Of a DNA stretch of 64,000 bases, positions 8,863 to 17,390 are shown one piece after another. Position 1 is the stretch's first letter, and each line of letters begins with the position of its first letter. The notes below the pieces were generated by a model. It was given only the letters and a program-made list of their open reading frames with translations. It was not told where the DNA came from and made no database searches. The stretch is taken from assembly GCF_003594875.1 (NCBI RefSeq), contig NZ_QZEY01000008.1, positions 248,001 through 312,000 on the forward strand, given 5' to 3'. The stretch comes from Bailinhaonella thermotolerans. Lineage in GTDB: Bacteria > Actinomycetota > Actinomycetes > Streptosporangiales > Streptosporangiaceae. Made by a program: the position numbers and the translations under genes.

Positions 8863-10911
8863 ATGAGCTCGGAGTTGAACGTCATCGGCGCGTGCCCCCT
8901 CGACTGCCCCGACGGGTGCTCATGGACGGTCACGGTCAAGGACGGCGTCGCGACGAGGCTGCGCGGCAACCCCGACCACCCGTACACCCGCGGCGCGCTG
9001 TGCGTGAAGGTCAACCGGTGGCTGGAGCACGCCGCCGCCGAGGACCGCATCCTGTACCCGATGCGCCGCGTCGGGGCCAAGGGCGAGGGCCGCTTCGAGC
9101 GCATCACCTGGGACGAGGCCCTCGACGAGATCGCCGTACGGCTCCGCGCGATCATCGACGAGCACGGCGGCGAGGCCATCTGGCCGTACTTCGGCACCGG
9201 CACCCTCGGCTTCATCCAGGGCGAGGGCTCCTACGCGGGCCGCGCGCTGTGGAACGTGCTCGGCGCGTCCCACCACGACCTCAACATCTGCTCCGCCGCC
9301 GGCAACACCGGCATCCGGCAGGCGATGGGCAACCCCGGAGGGCTGGACCCGCAGGACCTCGCCCACTCCCGGCTGATCCTGCTCTGGGGCACGAACACCC
9401 TGACCAGCGGCCACCACCTGTGGAAGTTCATCCAGGACGCCGACCGGGCGGGCGCGCACATCGTCGCGATCGACCCGATCCGCACCCGCACCGCCGACCG
9501 CGCGCACGAGCACCTGGCCCCGCTGCCCGGCACCGACGCCGCGCTCGCCCTGGGCCTGATGCACATCGTCGTACGCCAGGGCGCCCACGACCGCGAGTTC
9601 ATCGAGAACCACACCGAGGGCTGGGACCGCTTCGCCGAACGCCTCGCCGAGTTCACCCCGGCGCGGACGGCCGCGATCACCGGCCTGCCCGAGGAGCGCG
9701 TCGTCGCCCTCGGCGAGCGGCTGGCGGAGACGCGGCCGACCGCGATCCGGGCCACGATGGGCGTCCAGCGGCACGCGGGCGGCGGCGCGGCGATGCGGGC
9801 GCTGGCCTGCATCCCCGCGGTCACCGGCGACTGGCGGCACCGCGGCGGCGGCCTGTCGTACTCCACCTCCGGCCACTTCCCCCTCAACACCGGCGCGGTC
9901 ATGCGCGACGACCTGCTCGAACGGCCCGTCCGCACGCTCGCCATGACCCGGCTCGCCGAGGGCCTGCTGGACCTGTCCGACCCGCCGGTCAAGGCGCTGA
10001 TCGTGACCGCCGCGAACCCGGTCGCCAGCACCTCCGACCAGAACCGGATCCGGGCGGGCCTGTCCCGCGAGGACCTGTTCACCGTGGTCATGGAGCAGTT
10101 CCCGACGGACACCGTGGACTACGCCGACATCGTGCTCCCCGCGACCATGCAGCACGAGCACACCGACCTGAACAACGGCTACGGGCACCTGTACCTGAAC
10201 TGGAACGAGCCCGCCGTCCCGCCGCCGGGCGAGTGCCTGTCCACGACCGAGACGTTCCGGCGTCTCGCGCGGCGCCTGGGCCTGACCGAGCCCGCCCTCT
10301 ACCGGACCGACGAGGAGATCGCCGAGCTGCTGCTGTCCTCCCGCCACCGCGCGCTGGAGGGCATCACGGTCGAGCGGCTGCGCAAGGAGGGCTTCGTGCG
10401 GCTGTCGCTGCCCGAGCCGTTCCTGCCGTACGCCGAGGGCTTCCCGACCGACACCGGCAGGCTGAAGTTCGTCTCGGAGGACGCGGCGGCACGGGGCCTG
10501 GACCCCGTCGTCGGCTACACCCCGCCGGCGGAGGCGCTGGACACCGCGTCGCCGTACCCCTTCGCGATGATCACCCCGGCGTCGCACACGTTCCTGAACA
10601 CGGTCTTCGGCAACAACCCCGAGCTGCGGCGGCGCGCCAAGGGGCCGCGCGTGATGGTGCACCCGGACGACGCGGCGGCCAAGGGCCTGGCCGACGGGCA
10701 GCGCGTGCGCGTGTTCAACGCCCGGGGCGGCTTCGAGGCCGAGGTCGAGATCACCGACCGGGTACGGCCCGGCGTGGTGGCCAGCCCGAAGGGGCACTGG
10801 CCGAAGCTCACCGGGGGCGCGAACGTCAACGCGACCGTGGACGAGCGGGACGCCGACCTGGCGCGCGGCCCGCTCTACCACGACAACCGCGTGGACCTCG
10901 CCGCGATCTGA
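8863..10911 (+). CDS. Molybdopterin-dependent oxidoreductase (formate dehydrogenase/DMSO reductase superfamily)
   Basis: A 682-residue cytoplasmic-looking catalytic subunit. The N-terminal 4Fe-4S motif uses C11, C15, C19 and C47 (CPLDCPDGC then GALC). The molybdopterin domains follow (LILLWGTNTLTSGHHLW, VAIDPIRTRTADRA), and the C-terminal dinucleotide-binding domain contains TPASHTFLNTVFGNNPELRR. There is no twin-arginine signal and no neighbouring Fe-S or membrane subunit, unlike respiratory formate or nitrate reductases. It resembles the stand-alone actinobacterial molybdopterin oxidoreductases of unknown substrate. The start is ATG 8863, 84 bp after the desaturase. Confidence 0.9.
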   Translation: MSSELNVIGACPLDCPDGCSWTVTVKDGVATRLRGNPDHPYTRGALCVKVNRWLEHAAAEDRILYPMRRVGAKGEGRFERITWDEALDEIAVRLRAIIDEHGGEAIWPYFGTGTLGFIQGEGSYAGRALWNVLGASHHDLNICSAAGNTGIRQAMGNPGGLDPQDLAHSRLILLWGTNTLTSGHHLWKFIQDADRAGAHIVAIDPIRTRTADRAHEHLAPLPGTDAALALGLMHIVVRQGAHDREFIENHTEGWDRFAERLAEFTPARTAAITGLPEERVVALGERLAETRPTAIRATMGVQRHAGGGAAMRALACIPAVTGDWRHRGGGLSYSTSGHFPLNTGAVMRDDLLERPVRTLAMTRLAEGLLDLSDPPVKALIVTAANPVASTSDQNRIRAGLSREDLFTVVMEQFPTDTVDYADIVLPATMQHEHTDLNNGYGHLYLNWNEPAVPPPGECLSTTETFRRLARRLGLTEPALYRTDEEIAELLLSSRHRALEGITVERLRKEGFVRLSLPEPFLPYAEGFPTDTGRLKFVSEDAAARGLDPVVGYTPPAEALDTASPYPFAMITPASHTFLNTVFGNNPELRRRAKGPRVMVHPDDAAAKGLADGQRVRVFNARGGFEAEVEITDRVRPGVVASPKGHWPKLTGGANVNATVDERDADLARGPLYHDNRVDLAAI

Positions 10912-10993
10912 CGCCCTCGGAGGAGGCTGACGGGGCCGGAGGGGATCTGACGGGGTCCGGGGGGCCGGCTGGGTCTGGGGGCTGGCGGAGGTG

Positions 10994-11013
10994 CCCGGCG
11001 GCGATCCGCCGGG
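10994..11013. terminator. Hairpin between convergent genes
   Basis: CCCGGCGG, a CGAT loop, then CCGCCGGG. This is a perfect 8-bp stem lying just before the GNAT stop and after the oxidoreductase stop. There is no T run, as is common in actinomycetes. Confidence 0.55.
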
Positions 11014-11016
11014 GGC

Positions 11017-11466
11017 CTACAGGGCCAGCTTCAGCCCCTCGTGGGAGGCGGTGAAGCCGAGGGACTCGTAGAAGCGCAGCGCGTCCGGCCGCTTCTTGTC
11101 GGTGGTGAGCTGCACCAGCCCGCAGCCGCGCTCGGCGGCCCGCGCGATCCCCCACTCGATCATGGTCCGGCCCAGGCCCTCGCCGCGCCGGTCCGCCGCC
11201 ACGCGCACCGCCTCGATCTGCGCCCGCAGCGTCCCGCTCCGGGACAACCCCGGGATGAAGGTGAGCTGCATCGTGCCCGCGACCTCGCCGCCGGCGTCGG
11301 CGACGATCAGTTCGTTGTTCGGGTCGGCGGCCACGGCGTCGAAGGCGCGAAGGTATACGTCCAGGTCGGCGGCGGCCTCCCGGCCGGCCCCGAGGACGTC
11401 GTCGGCGAGCAGGGCCACGATCGCGGCCACGTCGTCACGACGGGCGAGTCGGAAGATGACGGACAT
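11017..11466 (-). CDS. GNAT-family N-acetyltransferase
   Basis: A 149-residue acetyltransferase with the acetyl-CoA pyrophosphate loop VAADRRGEGLGRTMIEWGIA (near 92-111) and the C-terminal DALRFYESLGF typical of the family. The substrate is unknown. Starting at ATG 11466, it is divergent from a small membrane protein gene. Confidence 0.9.
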   Translation of the reverse strand: MSVIFRLARRDDVAAIVALLADDVLGAGREAAADLDVYLRAFDAVAADPNNELIVADAGGEVAGTMQLTFIPGLSRSGTLRAQIEAVRVAADRRGEGLGRTMIEWGIARAAERGCGLVQLTTDKKRPDALRFYESLGFTASHEGLKLAL

Positions 11467-11539
11467 GGGGAGAGCCTAGGGGAAGGCTCAGGGGCTTCCC
11501 TGATGTGGTCATGGACCCCGCGGGCGCACTCTGGATGGC

Positions 11540-12001
11540 ATGAACGAACTGTCTCGCCGTGAACCGTCCCGCCGCGAAGAGATGTCCCTGTCCGGCGCGG
11601 CGCTGCGCGGCGCCCCGTGGAAGGCGGCGGCGATCACCGGCGGCGGCGTGGCCGCGATCTCGTACGCCATCGGGGTCGTCCTGCCGGGCGACGCCAGCCT
11701 CGGGAGCGCGGCCGGCTTCGGGCTCAGCCTGTTCTTCCTCGTCTCCTCGATCGGCGCGGTGCGCAACGCCGTCGCCCCCGACAGGGTGACCGACCGCGCC
11801 CGCGCCTGGGCGCGGGAGAACCCGTGGCGCTTCGCCCTGTGGCCCGCCGCCGCCACGGCCGCGCTCAACTACCCGCTCCAGCTCGTGACCGGCGCGGAGG
11901 GCCCGTTCGGCGCGATCTGGGACTCCCTCTGGCGCGCCCTGTTCGTCCTCGTCGTCGTCGGCGTCGCCGTCGCGGCCACCCGCAAGCGCGGCCCGCGCTA
12001 G
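11540..12001 (+). CDS. Small predicted membrane protein of unknown function
   Basis: A 153-residue protein with about four hydrophobic segments: AAAITGGGVAAISYAIGVVL, GFGLSLFFLVSSIGAV, FALWPAAATAALNYPL and ALFVLVVVGVAVAA. The N-terminus is Arg/Ser/Glu-rich and the C-terminus is basic. I do not recognise the family. It ends 32 bp from the convergent oxidoreductase gene. Confidence 0.7.
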   Translation: MNELSRREPSRREEMSLSGAALRGAPWKAAAITGGGVAAISYAIGVVLPGDASLGSAAGFGLSLFFLVSSIGAVRNAVAPDRVTDRARAWARENPWRFALWPAAATAALNYPLQLVTGAEGPFGAIWDSLWRALFVLVVVGVAVAATRKRGPR

Positions 12002-12033
12002 CCGTACGGCGGCGCGGGCCCCGGCGGGGCGCC

Positions 12034-12984
12034 CTAGGGCACCAGGGCGATCTTGCCGGTGGTACGGCGGGCCAGCAGGTCCGCCATCGCCCGCCCGGCC
12101 TCCGCGAGGGGGCGGACCTCGGGCGCGACCGGGGTCAGCAGGCCCCCGGCCGCCATGCCGAGCAGGTCCGACAGGAGGGCGGCCTGGTCGGCGGGGCGGG
12201 ACATCGACCACGCGCCCCAGTCCACGCCCACGACGGAGCGGTTGCGCAGGAGCACCTGGTTGAGCGGGAGCGCGGGGATCGTCCCTGAGGCGAAGCCGAC
12301 CACGAGGAACCGGCCGCCCTCGCGCAGCGCCCGCAGCCCGGCCTCGGCCAGCGGCCCGCCGACGGGATCGACGACCACGTCCACACCCCAGGCGCGGGCC
12401 ACGGCCTTCACGTCCTCGGCCGCGGTGTCGAGCACCTCGTCGGCCCCGGCCTCGCGCGCGAGCGCCCGCTTGGCCGCCGAGGAGGCCCCGGCCAGCACGT
12501 CGGCGCCCATCGCCTTGGCCACCTGCACGGCCGCCAGCCCGACGCCGCCCCCGGCGCCGAGCACGAGCACCCGCTCGCCCTCGCGCAGCCCGCCCCGGTC
12601 GCGCAGGGAGTACAACGCGGTGGAATAGCTCTGGATGAACGTGGCGGCCCGGGTGACGTCCAGATCGTCCGGCACGGGCACGGCCTGTGCCGCGGGCACG
12701 ACCACGTGGGTCGCGAACCCGCCGAGGCCGCAGAAGACCACGACCCGCGTCCCGACCGGCCCGTCGCCGGCGGTGATCACCCCGGCGACCTCGCTGCCCG
12801 GCGTGAACGGCAACGGCGGCTTGAGCTGGTAGCCGCCGCCGACCATGAGCCCGTCCACGTAGTTGACCCCGGCGGCCTCCACGGCCACGAGCACCTGTCC
12901 AGGGCCCGGGACCGGCGTGTCCACCTCGGTCAGCGTCAGCTTCTCGGGCGGCCCGAACTCGGCGCAGACGATCGCCCGGCTCAC
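12034..12984 (-). CDS. NADPH:quinone oxidoreductase / zinc-type alcohol dehydrogenase-like protein
   Basis: A 316-residue MDR-superfamily reductase. The N-terminal GroES-like half contains EAAGVNYVDGLMVGG and PFTPGSEVAG. The NADPH-binding Rossmann motif is VLVLGAGGGVGLAAVQVAKAM (AxxGxxGxxA type). No zinc-binding cysteines are visible, so it fits the zinc-independent quinone oxidoreductase branch. The start is GTG 12984 with GGAGG four to five bases upstream. Confidence 0.88.
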   Translation of the reverse strand: MSRAIVCAEFGPPEKLTLTEVDTPVPGPGQVLVAVEAAGVNYVDGLMVGGGYQLKPPLPFTPGSEVAGVITAGDGPVGTRVVVFCGLGGFATHVVVPAAQAVPVPDDLDVTRAATFIQSYSTALYSLRDRGGLREGERVLVLGAGGGVGLAAVQVAKAMGADVLAGASSAAKRALAREAGADEVLDTAAEDVKAVARAWGVDVVVDPVGGPLAEAGLRALREGGRFLVVGFASGTIPALPLNQVLLRNRSVVGVDWGAWSMSRPADQAALLSDLLGMAAGGLLTPVAPEVRPLAEAGRAMADLLARRTTGKIALVP

Positions 12985-13138
12985 GCCGCCTCCGCCACGC
13001 GCCCGAGCCCCCTGGACCGCCGGGCGGCGCCGATGGCGCGCACCCGCGGATCCGCGATCCCAACCGGCGCCGAAGCGCTCGCCTCTGTCACGGCGTCAGC
13101 GAAGCACGCCGGACGAGGTCCGGGCAAGGGCCTGATGA

Positions 13139-13516
13139 TCAGTCGTTGACGCGCTCGTGGTTGCCGCGCACGACGCAGAACTCGTTGCCCTCGGGGTCGA
13201 GCATGGTCACCCAGCCCTTGCCGTCCTCGGTGCGGAAGTCGCCGAGGGCGGTGGCGCCCAGCGAGAACATCCGCTCGACCTCCTGGTCACGGGACCGCCC
13301 CGCGCTCGGCATGATGTCGAGGTGGACCCGGTTCTTGGCGATCTTGCCCTCCGGCACCCGCTGGAACAGCACGGGCGGCGACCCCTCGGGGATCAGCCAC
13401 ACGTCGTCGGCGCCCGGCTCCGAGCCCTCCTCCATCGGCCAGCCCATCGCCTCGCTCCAGAACGAGGCGATCTTGTACGGGTCGGCGACGTCGAACGTGA
13501 TCGCGTGAATCTCCAT
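13139..13516 (-). CDS. VOC-family (glyoxalase-like) protein
   Basis: A 125-residue vicinal-oxygen-chelate protein: MEIHAITFDVADPYKIASFW, then PPVLFQRVPE, NRVHLDIMPS, and DPEGNEFCVVRG near the C-terminus. The fold is clear but the substrate is not. The start chosen is ATG 13516. The frame extends to a TTG at 13552, but that codon is part of a consensus-like TTGACA, so the longer start is unlikely and a leaderless or near-leaderless transcript is possible. Confidence 0.85.
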   Translation of the reverse strand: MEIHAITFDVADPYKIASFWSEAMGWPMEEGSEPGADDVWLIPEGSPPVLFQRVPEGKIAKNRVHLDIMPSAGRSRDQEVERMFSLGATALGDFRTEDGKGWVTMLDPEGNEFCVVRGNHERVND

Positions 13517-13592
13517 GGGGCAACCCAACAGCGACACCGGTAAACGTGTCAAAACGGGTTGCGTCCGTGTCGCGCCGGTCCCGGAGACCGCC

Positions 13593-13913
13593 TCAGTGAG
13601 CGCCCGCGAGATTGAGGCCGATGACCCCGAGCACGATGAGGACCAGGGACGCGATCTTCAGCGGCGACGCCTGGTCGCCCATGAGGAGGATGCCGAGCAC
13701 CGCGGTGCCCAGCGCGCCGATGCCGGTCCACACGGCGTACGCCGTGCCCACTTCGAGCTGCCGCAGGGCCAGGGCGAGCAGGGTGAAGCTGAGGCCGCCG
13801 AAGCCGAGCACGCCGACGGCCGGGAGCCAGCGGGAGAAGCCGTCGCTGAGCTTGAGGCAGAGCGCCATGCCGACCTCGAACAGGCCGGCCAGGATGAGCA
13901 GGAGCCACGCCAT
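13593..13913 (-). CDS. sugE: SugE/Gdx small multidrug resistance family guanidinium exporter
   Basis: A 106-residue, four-helix SMR protein. The conserved glutamate in TM1 is E13 (LLLILAGLFEVGMALCLKLS), and the SugE-type signature ALRQLEVGTAYAVWTGIGA follows. Proteins of this branch act as dual-topology homodimers exchanging guanidinium for protons (established for the Gdx subfamily). The guanidine-III riboswitch immediately upstream supports that role here. AAGGGGG precedes the ATG. Confidence 0.95.
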   Translation of the reverse strand: MAWLLLILAGLFEVGMALCLKLSDGFSRWLPAVGVLGFGGLSFTLLALALRQLEVGTAYAVWTGIGALGTAVLGILLMGDQASPLKIASLVLIVLGVIGLNLAGAH

Positions 13914-13970
13914 GGTGGTCGTCCCCCTTCGATGACGAGTCCTGCGGGGGATCGGTCGATCACACCCCGC

Positions 13971-14015
13971 GAGCGTCGTCTTTCGAACCGGGTACGGCGC
14001 TCACTCCTCGTCCGG
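13971..14015 (-). promoter_or_regulatory. Guanidine-III riboswitch upstream of sugE
   Basis: Read on the minus strand, the 45-nt element begins CCGGACGAGG, continues GAGCGCCGTACCCGG and ends AAGACGACGCTC. This matches the known guanidine-III (PRD-like) aptamer, including the CCGG/CCGG P1 pairing, the near-identical GCGCCGTACCCGG stretch, and a P2 helix GAGCG/CGCTC that forms the pseudoknot. A GC hairpin (GCGGGG/CCCCGC) and the Shine-Dalgarno sequence follow before sugE. The first 15 nt of the aptamer overlap the last codons and stop of the upstream methyltransferase. Confidence 0.93.
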
Positions 14016-14855
14016 GACGCCCCGTGGCACGGAGGCGTCATCGGGCTGAACGTCCCACCACAGCGTCACTGTTCCCGACGGGGGCTCCGGCCACATGCCC
14101 AGCGCCTCCACCACCCGCGCCACCTCCGGGGCCCGCTCCGGCGGCAGGCACAGCCGCCGGGCGGCCTGGGCGGCCCGATCGTCCAGGGTCTCCCCGGGGT
14201 CGGGCGCCCGCTCGGCGGTCTCGACGCGCACGGCGTGGCCGAGGGCGCGGGCGATCGCAGCCGCGTCCTCGGCGGTCGGCGAGACCGGCCGCTCCAGGTC
14301 GTGGAAATGCTTCCACAGCGGGTTCAGCCAGCTCATGGGGTGCCGCGGGGTCAGCTCCACCACGACGCGGCGGCGTGCCCTGGCGGACAGCGCCGCGAAG
14401 AACTCCGGCAGGTCCGGCACGTTGTAGACGACGTGCGCGCAGACCACGACGTCCGCCGCGCCCGTCTCGCCGGCCACGTCGGGCCAGCGCCCCTCGACCG
14501 TCTCCACCCGGACCCCGAGCGGGGCGGCCTTGCGGGTCAGCTCGGCCAGCATCTCGGCGGAGGTGTCCACGGCGATCAGCAGCCCGGGCGCGAGCGGCAG
14601 ACTCGCCGCGCCCGCCCCCGCGCCGACGTCGAGCACCGTGCCGCCCTCCGGCAGCGCCTCTCTGGCCCGGTCGTGGGTGGGGCCCCCGCGGCGGGCGAGC
14701 GCCTTCTCCGCCCGCCGGGCGAACCGGCCGGGGCTGTGCCGCCACGGCGACTCGGCGGCCTGGGCCAGGATCTCCTCGGGGATCCCCCAGCGGCCGAGGT
14801 CCTCGCGCCAGCGGCGGCCGAGCGCGGCGAGGCCGGACTGGTCGGCGGTCTCCAT
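14001..14855 (-). CDS. SAM-dependent methyltransferase (class I)
   Basis: About 284 residues from ATG 14855. Motif I, GGTVLDVGAGAGAASLPLAP (near 80-100), is followed by LIAVDTSAEML and VVVCAHVVYNVPDLPEF. It resembles small-molecule class I methyltransferases; the substrate is unknown. Its last codons and TGA stop (14001-14003) lie within the guanidine-III riboswitch. The much longer open frame to 15692 is a shadow of the SodC-like gene. Confidence 0.82.
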   Translation of the reverse strand: METADQSGLAALGRRWREDLGRWGIPEEILAQAAESPWRHSPGRFARRAEKALARRGGPTHDRAREALPEGGTVLDVGAGAGAASLPLAPGLLIAVDTSAEMLAELTRKAAPLGVRVETVEGRWPDVAGETGAADVVVCAHVVYNVPDLPEFFAALSARARRRVVVELTPRHPMSWLNPLWKHFHDLERPVSPTAEDAAAIARALGHAVRVETAERAPDPGETLDDRAAQAARRLCLPPERAPEVARVVEALGMWPEPPSGTVTLWWDVQPDDASVPRGVPDEE

Positions 14856-14968
14856 GCCCGCGACCCTAACCCCCGCCCCACCCGCCCCGCCGCCCCGTCC
14901 GCCGTGGGCGTACGGCCTTCGCCGCGGTCTCAGTGTGCTTCGCCGCCGCCTCGGCGCGGCCCGGCGGG

Positions 14969-15037
14969 CGCTCGCCGTACGGCACGGGTGACCGCTCGCC
15001 GTACGGCACGGGTGACCGCTCACCGTTGCGGCACGGG
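14969..15037. repeat. Short tandem direct repeat (24 bp)
   Basis: Two perfect copies of a 24-bp unit (cgctcgccgtacggcacggg plus tgac) lie at 14969-14992 and 14993-15016, with a degenerate third to about 15037. They sit in the gap between the SodC-like gene and the methyltransferase, a 266-bp region otherwise without a gene and rich in GCCGTACGGC-type words. Confidence 0.85.
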
Positions 15038-15121
15038 CGGGCGGACGCCCCGCCGTACGACCCGGATCACGGGCCGGCGTGCCGTACGGCGGGCGCGGGG
15101 CGAGGCCGGGACGGGCGCGGG

Positions 15122-15733
15122 TCAGGACGGGGTGAGGGTCATGCAGGCGACGCGGGCGCCGGCCATGCCCGCCTCGCCCTTGCGCGTCCTGGTCTTCTCG
15201 GCGTGGATGACGAGGGCGCGCGGGATCCGGTCCGCCTTGAGCGGCCAGTCCTGGCTGGCGGTGGTGGCCGCCTCGCCGTTCTCGTCGGTGCGCACGTCGA
15301 GCCAGACCTCGTTGCGCGGGTTGGCGTAGGCCGGGTCCACCGACATGCCCTGGTGGGGGTGCGGGTCGGCCTTGTGCTGGAAGTGCGGCCCGGCCGCCTT
15401 GGGGTCGCGCCCGCACGGATTGACGTGCAGGTGCACGCCGTAGTCGCGCCCGGGCAGCAGCCCGTGGACGCTGAACGAGGACACGGTGCCCCCGGCGAAG
15501 GAGGCGACGCTGACCGTGGCCCGGGCGTCCCGGGGCACGAGCTTCTCGTCGTACGCGATGTCGTCCACCCCCTCCGACCAGGGGCGGAACGTGCCTGCCG
15601 CCGACAGCTTGACCGGCTGCGGCGAGACGGTGGGGCGCGGGGTGGCCTTCTGCGGGCGCCCGGCCTCCAGCGGGGCGTTGCCGCCACCGCATCCGGCCGC
15701 CGCCACCAGGACCGCCGCGATGAGGATACGCAT
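15122..15733 (-). CDS. Cu/Zn superoxide dismutase-like lipoprotein
   Basis: About 203 residues. A lipoprotein signal runs [15 protein letters not shown] with the lipobox cysteine at about residue 15. The SodC fold is indicated by [10 protein letters not shown] (metal-binding His pair), [15 protein letters not shown] (zinc-loop histidines) and [10 protein letters not shown] (a further His). It would act at the outside of the membrane. The active-site Arg and all metal ligands cannot be confirmed by eye, so catalytic status is open. ATG 15733 is preferred to GTG 15739. A 6-bp inverted repeat overlaps the start region. Confidence 0.82.
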   Translation of the reverse strand: MRILIAAVLVAAAGCGGGNAPLEAGRPQKATPRPTVSPQPVKLSAAGTFRPWSEGVDDIAYDEKLVPRDARATVSVASFAGGTVSSFSVHGLLPGRDYGVHLHVNPCGRDPKAAGPHFQHKADPHPHQGMSVDPAYANPRNEVWLDVRTDENGEAATTASQDWPLKADRIPRALVIHAEKTRTRKGEAGMAGARVACMTLTPS

Positions 15734-15738
15734 GCCCA

Positions 15739-15753
15739 CACTGTCACACAGTG
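15739..15753. promoter_or_regulatory. Inverted repeat at the sodC-like start
   Basis: CACTGT, CAC, ACAGTG forms a perfect 6-bp inverted repeat just upstream of the SodC-like start. It is followed by two TGATCA palindromes (15752-15766). This is a plausible operator in the 64-bp gap to the Nramp-like gene. Confidence 0.4.
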
Positions 15754-15797
15754 ATCATGTGATCACCCCGCGAAACGCCCGGCCGGTACGGCATTCG

Positions 15798-17222
15798 CTA
15801 GGTCAGCTTGGCGATCTGGTCGATGAGGGTGACGACCGAGAAGTACCCGAAGAACGCGAACACGACGAGCACGACCACGAGGCGGTACCCCCGGATCCGG
15901 ATCGGGCCCGGCAGCGCGCGCCGGTTGAGCCAGGCCAGCAGGGCGGAGTACAGGAACATCATGATCCCGCCGACGCTCGCGGAGATCACCAGGAGCGTGA
16001 GCGGCTGGTCGAACCCGAGCGTGATCATGGCGATGCCGAAGAGCACGATGAACCACACGACCAGGGAGTAGATCCGGCTCTCGGTCCAGACGCGGCTGCC
16101 CGACAGGTAGACGGTCTTGAGGATGTCGGCGACCATGCGGCCGACGTAGTCGCAGATGCCCATGCTCGCGGCGAACAGCGAGACGGCCCCGATCGCCCAG
16201 AAGAACGTCCCGAACCCGCTCACCCGGTCGTTGAGCACCTGCCCTTCGGCCCGCAGGAACGTCACGTCGTTCTTCACCCCGGTCCCGAAGACCGTGGAGT
16301 AGGCCAGCAGCGACATCAGGAAGATCGTGAAGATGGTGATCGCCACGAACGAGACGAGCTGCTCGGTGTTGGCCACCTTCCACCAGCCGCGCCACCGCCG
16401 CAGGTTCTCCTCGTCGGGCCGGAAGACGTACCCGGTCGCGGGGGCCGCCTGGTCCTCGCCGGTCACGGGCGAGACCAGGCGCGGGATCCGGGCGCCCATC
16501 CCGAAGCCCTTGTCGCGGATCCAGTTGCTCTGCACGAGGTTCTGCCCGCCGCCGGCCCCGGCGAAGGCCATCGCGCCCAGCACCAGCGCGGCCCCGAGCC
16601 CCGCGGGTATCTGCCCGGCGTGGGTGACGGCCTGGCCCAGGCCGCGCCAGGCGTCCCCCGTGACGACCAGGAAGACCGCGATCACCAGGAACACCACGAC
16701 CGCGCCGACCTTGAGGAACTGGGTCGCCTCGACCGTGCGGTAGACCACCGGCGACAGCGTGAGCGCGAGCCCGATCACGACCAGCTCGGCGACCGCGACG
16801 AGTGTGATGTCCCACCCTCCCGTGGCGTACGACAGGACGGTGGCGGAGCTGGTCGCCCAGCCGGGCCAGATGTTGGCGAGCACGGCGAGCAGGGCGAAGA
16901 GCAGGCCCCAGTGGCGCCAGAGGCGGCTGAAGCCGGTGAGGGCGGTCTCGCCGGTGGCGAGGGTGTAACGCTCGATCTCCATGTTGAGGAAGTACTGGGC
17001 GGTGACCCCGACCACCGCCGCCCAGAGGAAGACGAGTCCCACATTCGCCGATATGTACGGCCATATGACGAATTCGCCGGATGCCAGGCCGACCCCGGCC
17101 GCGATCACCCCGGGACCGAGGGCCCGGCGCAGCGGCTGGGGTTCGGGCAGGTCGGCGACCGCGGTGTCCGGCAGCCGGCCCTTCGCCGTGGGGAATCGGG
17201 GGACGACGTCTGTGGCGCGCAT
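15798..17222 (-). CDS. Nramp-related membrane transporter lacking canonical metal motifs
   Basis: A 474-residue polytopic protein with about 11 to 12 hydrophobic segments and the Nramp-family architecture ([20 protein letters not shown] in TM1, [34 protein letters not shown]). In canonical Nramp/MntH, TM1 carries DPGN and TM6 carries MPH, both lining the metal site. Here TM1 has ASGE (residues 47-50) and the TM6 equivalent reads AGAGGGQNL. The protein therefore belongs to an Nramp-like branch whose substrate is probably not Mn2+ or Fe2+. The SodC-like gene follows in the same direction 64 bp downstream. Confidence 0.8.
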   Translation of the reverse strand: MRATDVVPRFPTAKGRLPDTAVADLPEPQPLRRALGPGVIAAGVGLASGEFVIWPYISANVGLVFLWAAVVGVTAQYFLNMEIERYTLATGETALTGFSRLWRHWGLLFALLAVLANIWPGWATSSATVLSYATGGWDITLVAVAELVVIGLALTLSPVVYRTVEATQFLKVGAVVVFLVIAVFLVVTGDAWRGLGQAVTHAGQIPAGLGAALVLGAMAFAGAGGGQNLVQSNWIRDKGFGMGARIPRLVSPVTGEDQAAPATGYVFRPDEENLRRWRGWWKVANTEQLVSFVAITIFTIFLMSLLAYSTVFGTGVKNDVTFLRAEGQVLNDRVSGFGTFFWAIGAVSLFAASMGICDYVGRMVADILKTVYLSGSRVWTESRIYSLVVWFIVLFGIAMITLGFDQPLTLLVISASVGGIMMFLYSALLAWLNRRALPGPIRIRGYRLVVVLVVFAFFGYFSVVTLIDQIAKLT

Positions 17223-17297
17223 TCAGGCCTCCCGGGGGTCGTCCGGGATCTCTACCCTCGCGTGTGCGTCATCCCACCTGCCGGTGGTTGCCAGTGG

Positions 17298-17344
17298 TTA
17301 CCCGTGGGTAGCATCATGAGTAAGGTTACTGACCAGTACGTAAC
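17298..17344. promoter_or_regulatory. Two inverted repeats upstream of fadE
   Basis: GTTACCCGTGGGTAGC (17298-17313, one mismatch) and GTTACTGACCAGTACGTAAC (17325-17344) lie between the divergent Nramp-like and acyl-CoA dehydrogenase genes. The second contains a perfect GTTAC/GTAAC pair and a nested ACTG/CAGT pair. Both look like TetR- or FadR-type operators. Confidence 0.5.
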
Positions 17345-17390
17345 ATCCCCGTCTCCCGCGGCGGGCGCCCCCGGTCAAGGAGAGAGCCTC

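Noticed and set aside
14856-15692. N-terminal extension of the methyltransferase frame
   Set aside because: It overlaps the SodC-like gene, which has clear lipoprotein and SOD motifs in another frame.
15486-17390. N-terminal extension of the fadE frame by about 635 residues
   Set aside because: It runs antisense through the SodC-like and Nramp-like genes. The acyl-CoA dehydrogenase begins at 17391 with a good Shine-Dalgarno sequence.
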